From JBBTCX01 sp964494205 (GTDB lineage Bacteria; Planctomycetota; Phycisphaerae; UBA1845): DNA of 24,053 nucleotides. The position numbers and the translations under genes were made by a program. Location: NCBI GenBank assembly GCA_964494205.1, contig CAZBRD010000032.1, positions 1 through 24,053 on the forward strand, given 5' to 3'. Positions 22,098-24,053 of the stretch are shown piece by piece (positions within the stretch are counted from its first letter, which is position 1; each line of letters opens with the position of its first letter). A model generated the notes under the pieces. That model saw only the letters and a list, made by a program, of their open reading frames with translations. It ran no database searches and was not told the origin of the DNA.

Positions 22098-23948
22098 ATG
22101 AACCAACGTAATCACTCGCTATCCATCGCTCTCGCCGCACTCGCCATGGTCGCCCCAGCCTCAGCCTGCACGTGCTTCATCATCACCAAGGGCGCGTCGG
22201 TCGACGGCTCGACGATCGTCACGTACTCGGCCGACTCGCACGTGCTCTACGGCGAGCTGTATCACACGCCCGCCCGCAAGCACGCACCGGGCGAGATGCT
22301 CGATGTCATCGAGTGGGACACCGGCAAATTCCTTGGCCGCATCAAGCAGGTGCCCGAAACGTACGCCGTCGTCGGCAACATGAACGAGCATCAGCTCGCC
22401 ATCACCGAGACCACGTTCGAGGGCCGCACCGAGCTGATCAACCCCAAGGGCATCATCGATTACGGCAGCCTCATCTACATCACGCTGCAACGCGCGAAGA
22501 CCGCTCGCGAAGCCATCAAAGTCATGACCGGCCTGCTCGACGAATATGGCTACTACAGCAGCGGCGAATCGTTTTCGATCGCCGATCCGAACGAGGCGTG
22601 GATTTTCGAGTTCGTCGGTCGCGGCCCGGACGTAAAGGGCAGCCTGTGGGTCGCGCGAAAAATCCCCGACGGTTACATCTCGGGTCACGCGAACGCCGCC
22701 CGCATCCGCCAATTTCCGCAGAACGATCCGGAAAACGTAATGTTCGCGCCGGACCTCATCTCGTTCGCGCGAAACAAGGGCCTCTTCGACGGCAAAGACG
22801 CCGACTTTAGCTTCGCCGATGTGTATGGCTCCGGCGACTACGGCGCGCTTCGTTTTTGTGACGCCCGCGTCTGGTGCATGTTCCAGCGGGCAGCCGCTTC
22901 CCAGAAATTGAACGCGGATTGGGTGACGGGCGCGCCCGGCGCCGAGCCGCTTCCCCTCTTCATTAAGCCCGACAAGAAAATCAGCGCACACGACGTGATG
23001 GAGCTGATGCGCGACCACTTCGAAGGCACCGCGCTCGACATGACCAAGGATATTGGTGCCGGGCCGTATGAACTTCCGTACCGCTGGCGACCGCTCACGT
23101 GGAAAACTGGCGAGAAGGAATTCTTCAACGAGCGTGCGACCTCGACGCAGCAGACCGGCTTCTCGTTCGTCGCGCAGTCGCGCGCGTGGCTGCCCGACCC
23201 GATCGGCGGCGTGCTCTGGTTCGGCGTCGACGACACGTACAGCACCGTCTACGTGCCGATGTACTGCGGCATCACGAAGGCTCCGCACTCCTTCGCCGTC
23301 GGCACCGGTTCATTTAACCAGTTCTCGTGGGACGCGGCCTTCTGGGTCTTCAACTACGTCTCCAACTTCGCGTACCTCCGCTACAACGACATGATCGTCG
23401 ACGTGCAGAAAGTCCAGCGCGAGATCGAGGGCAAGTTCCTCGCCGAGCAGGCCGGCATCGAAGAGGCCGCGCTGGCGTTGCACAAACAGTCGCCGCGAAT
23501 GGCGATCGATTACCTGACCGAGTACAGCTCGCGCTCAGCCGATCAGACCGTGCAGCGCTGGCGAAAACTCGGTGAGTTCCTGCTCTACAAATACCTCGAC
23601 GGCAACGTGAAGGACGAACTCGGCAAAGTGAAGCATCCTGGCTATCCGAAAACGTGGTACGAAAAAGTTGCAGCCGCCAACGGCACCAATCTGACCATGC
23701 AAAAGTCAGAACGGGAGAAAGCGGAAGAAGCCAAGAAAAACGCGAAAGAAGCCGCCGAGCGCCAAGGCTTCATCGACGGCATCACCACGCTCATGAAATC
23801 CCGCGGCGTCGAGCTGAACGCGGAAACACAGGCGAAGATCAAGGAAATCAAAGAACTCGAAAAACTGAAATCCGCCTTTGTCCGCGCAGCCACCGCCAAG
23901 TCTGCGGAAGACCTATTCAAAGAAGAACCGGCTGCGAGCACGCATTGA
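22098..23948 (+). CDS. peptidase family C69 (dipeptidase), exported
   Basis: A 616-residue N-terminal-nucleophile hydrolase of the C69/dipeptidase A family, which cleaves dipeptides or small amides. The signal peptide MNQRNHSLSIALAALAMVAP runs to ASA. The next residue is Cys24 in CTCFIITKGASVDGSTIV, which aligns with the known start CTTxLVGKKAS, so Cys24 should be the catalytic nucleophile once exposed. Family segments follow: VVGNMNEHQLAITETTFEGR, GIIDYGSLIYITLQRAKTAREAI, and SGESFSIADPNEAWIFEFVG. The last 100 residues form a charged helix (SEREKAEEAKKNAKEAAER, then KIKEIKELEKLKSAF) that is probably a coiled coil. Length is near the upper end of the family. A lipoprotein reading of ASAC is possible, but lipidation would block the nucleophile. 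The region before the ATG has only a weak ribosome site (AGAG). Confidence 0.9.
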   Translation: MNQRNHSLSIALAALAMVAPASACTCFIITKGASVDGSTIVTYSADSHVLYGELYHTPARKHAPGEMLDVIEWDTGKFLGRIKQVPETYAVVGNMNEHQLAITETTFEGRTELINPKGIIDYGSLIYITLQRAKTAREAIKVMTGLLDEYGYYSSGESFSIADPNEAWIFEFVGRGPDVKGSLWVARKIPDGYISGHANAARIRQFPQNDPENVMFAPDLISFARNKGLFDGKDADFSFADVYGSGDYGALRFCDARVWCMFQRAAASQKLNADWVTGAPGAEPLPLFIKPDKKISAHDVMELMRDHFEGTALDMTKDIGAGPYELPYRWRPLTWKTGEKEFFNERATSTQQTGFSFVAQSRAWLPDPIGGVLWFGVDDTYSTVYVPMYCGITKAPHSFAVGTGSFNQFSWDAAFWVFNYVSNFAYLRYNDMIVDVQKVQREIEGKFLAEQAGIEEAALALHKQSPRMAIDYLTEYSSRSADQTVQRWRKLGEFLLYKYLDGNVKDELGKVKHPGYPKTWYEKVAAANGTNLTMQKSEREKAEEAKKNAKEAAERQGFIDGITTLMKSRGVELNAETQAKIKEIKELEKLKSAFVRAATAKSAEDLFKEEPAASTH

Positions 23949-23960
23949 TCAATTGACGAA

Positions 23961-24053
23961 CTAATCAACGAGTTCTTCCTGTTGCCGTTTGACTTCACCT
24001 AACAGCCCGTTGAAAAAGTCCTTGACGCCCACGGTATCATGAGGTTCGCGGAA
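23961..24053 (-). CDS. C-terminal end of a protein running in from the right edge
   Basis: On the minus strand an open frame from the window edge encodes 30 residues ending VKDFFNGLLGEVKRQQEELVD and a TAG stop at 23961-23963. The sequence reads as an amphipathic, charged helix typical of a real C-terminus. It converges on the C69 peptidase gene with a 12-bp gap. Too little is visible to name it. The stretch also contains TTTTTCAACGGGCTGTTAG, similar to insertion-sequence ends, which is the alternative explanation. Confidence 0.4.
   Translation of the reverse strand, partial: FREPHDTVGVKDFFNGLLGEVKRQQEELVD

Noticed and set aside
22161..23288. Long minus-strand open frame (about 375 codons) opposite the C69 peptidase
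   Set aside because: It is antisense to a clearly conserved enzyme, rich in Arg and Ala, and has no motif or ribosome site.
23985..24010. Insertion-sequence terminus (TAACAGCCCGTTGAAAAAGTC)
   Set aside because: It is only a partial resemblance recalled from IS ends, and the same bases fit an open C-terminal coding frame on the minus strand. It cannot be decided from this window.

Overview
The window looks like a chromosomal segment from a planctomycete, most likely a Phycisphaerae-like lineage. That reading is an inference from gene content. The cues are secreted proteins ending in paired dockerin-like motifs (NLDDILxxxxxF), a tandem EAISRxFTV repeat protein, thrombospondin type-3 repeats, a CDVCGYDL zinc ribbon, a WaaP-like kinase, and many small palindromic repeats between and inside genes. 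No rRNA, tRNA, CRISPR array or complete insertion sequence was seen.

Layout. 54-1859 (-) is a TolC-family outer-membrane protein. 2171-4029 (+) is a two-gene unit: a WaaP/Kdo-kinase-like protein coupled to a macrodomain hydrolase. 4254-7178 (+) is a large secreted kexin-like serine protease with PKD domains and a C-terminal sorting tail, followed by a good terminator. 7630-11040 (+) holds a stand-alone Clp R-domain protein and the ClpB disaggregase. 11195-11665 (+) is a small unknown protein. 11777-14083 (-) is a CopA-type copper ATPase. 14093-15139 is a long non-coding stretch containing a strongly structured, probably transcribed element. 15140-16972 (+) is glutamine-dependent NAD synthetase. 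17468-21720 holds a small zinc-ribbon membrane protein and three secreted proteins, two of them convergent with matching C-terminal modules. 22098-23948 (+) is a C69 dipeptidase. The C-terminus of a further minus-strand gene enters at the right edge.

Two observations stand out. First, a modular palindromic repeat family (module 1 is a CTTTGC-GCAA-GCAAAG hairpin, module 2 a 30-bp GATCAGAACCGCG...GCGGCC unit) occurs between genes and also sits in frame inside two core enzymes, ClpB and NadE. Module 2 is read in different frames in the two proteins. CopA also carries extra residues at a normally short loop. This resembles the Rickettsia palindromic elements known from established literature. Second, 14399-14724 contains a run of long helices. 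Two tandem units present nearly the same 20-22 nt loop on stems of different sequence that still pair, and every wobble pair is a G-U on the plus strand. This fits an unclassified plus-strand structured RNA.

The genes do not form one obvious pathway. Themes are protein quality control (Clp R-domain protein, ClpB), envelope and secretion (TolC-like protein, protease, dockerin-like proteins, C69 peptidase), copper export and NAD synthesis. The repeats are the feature that links the loci.
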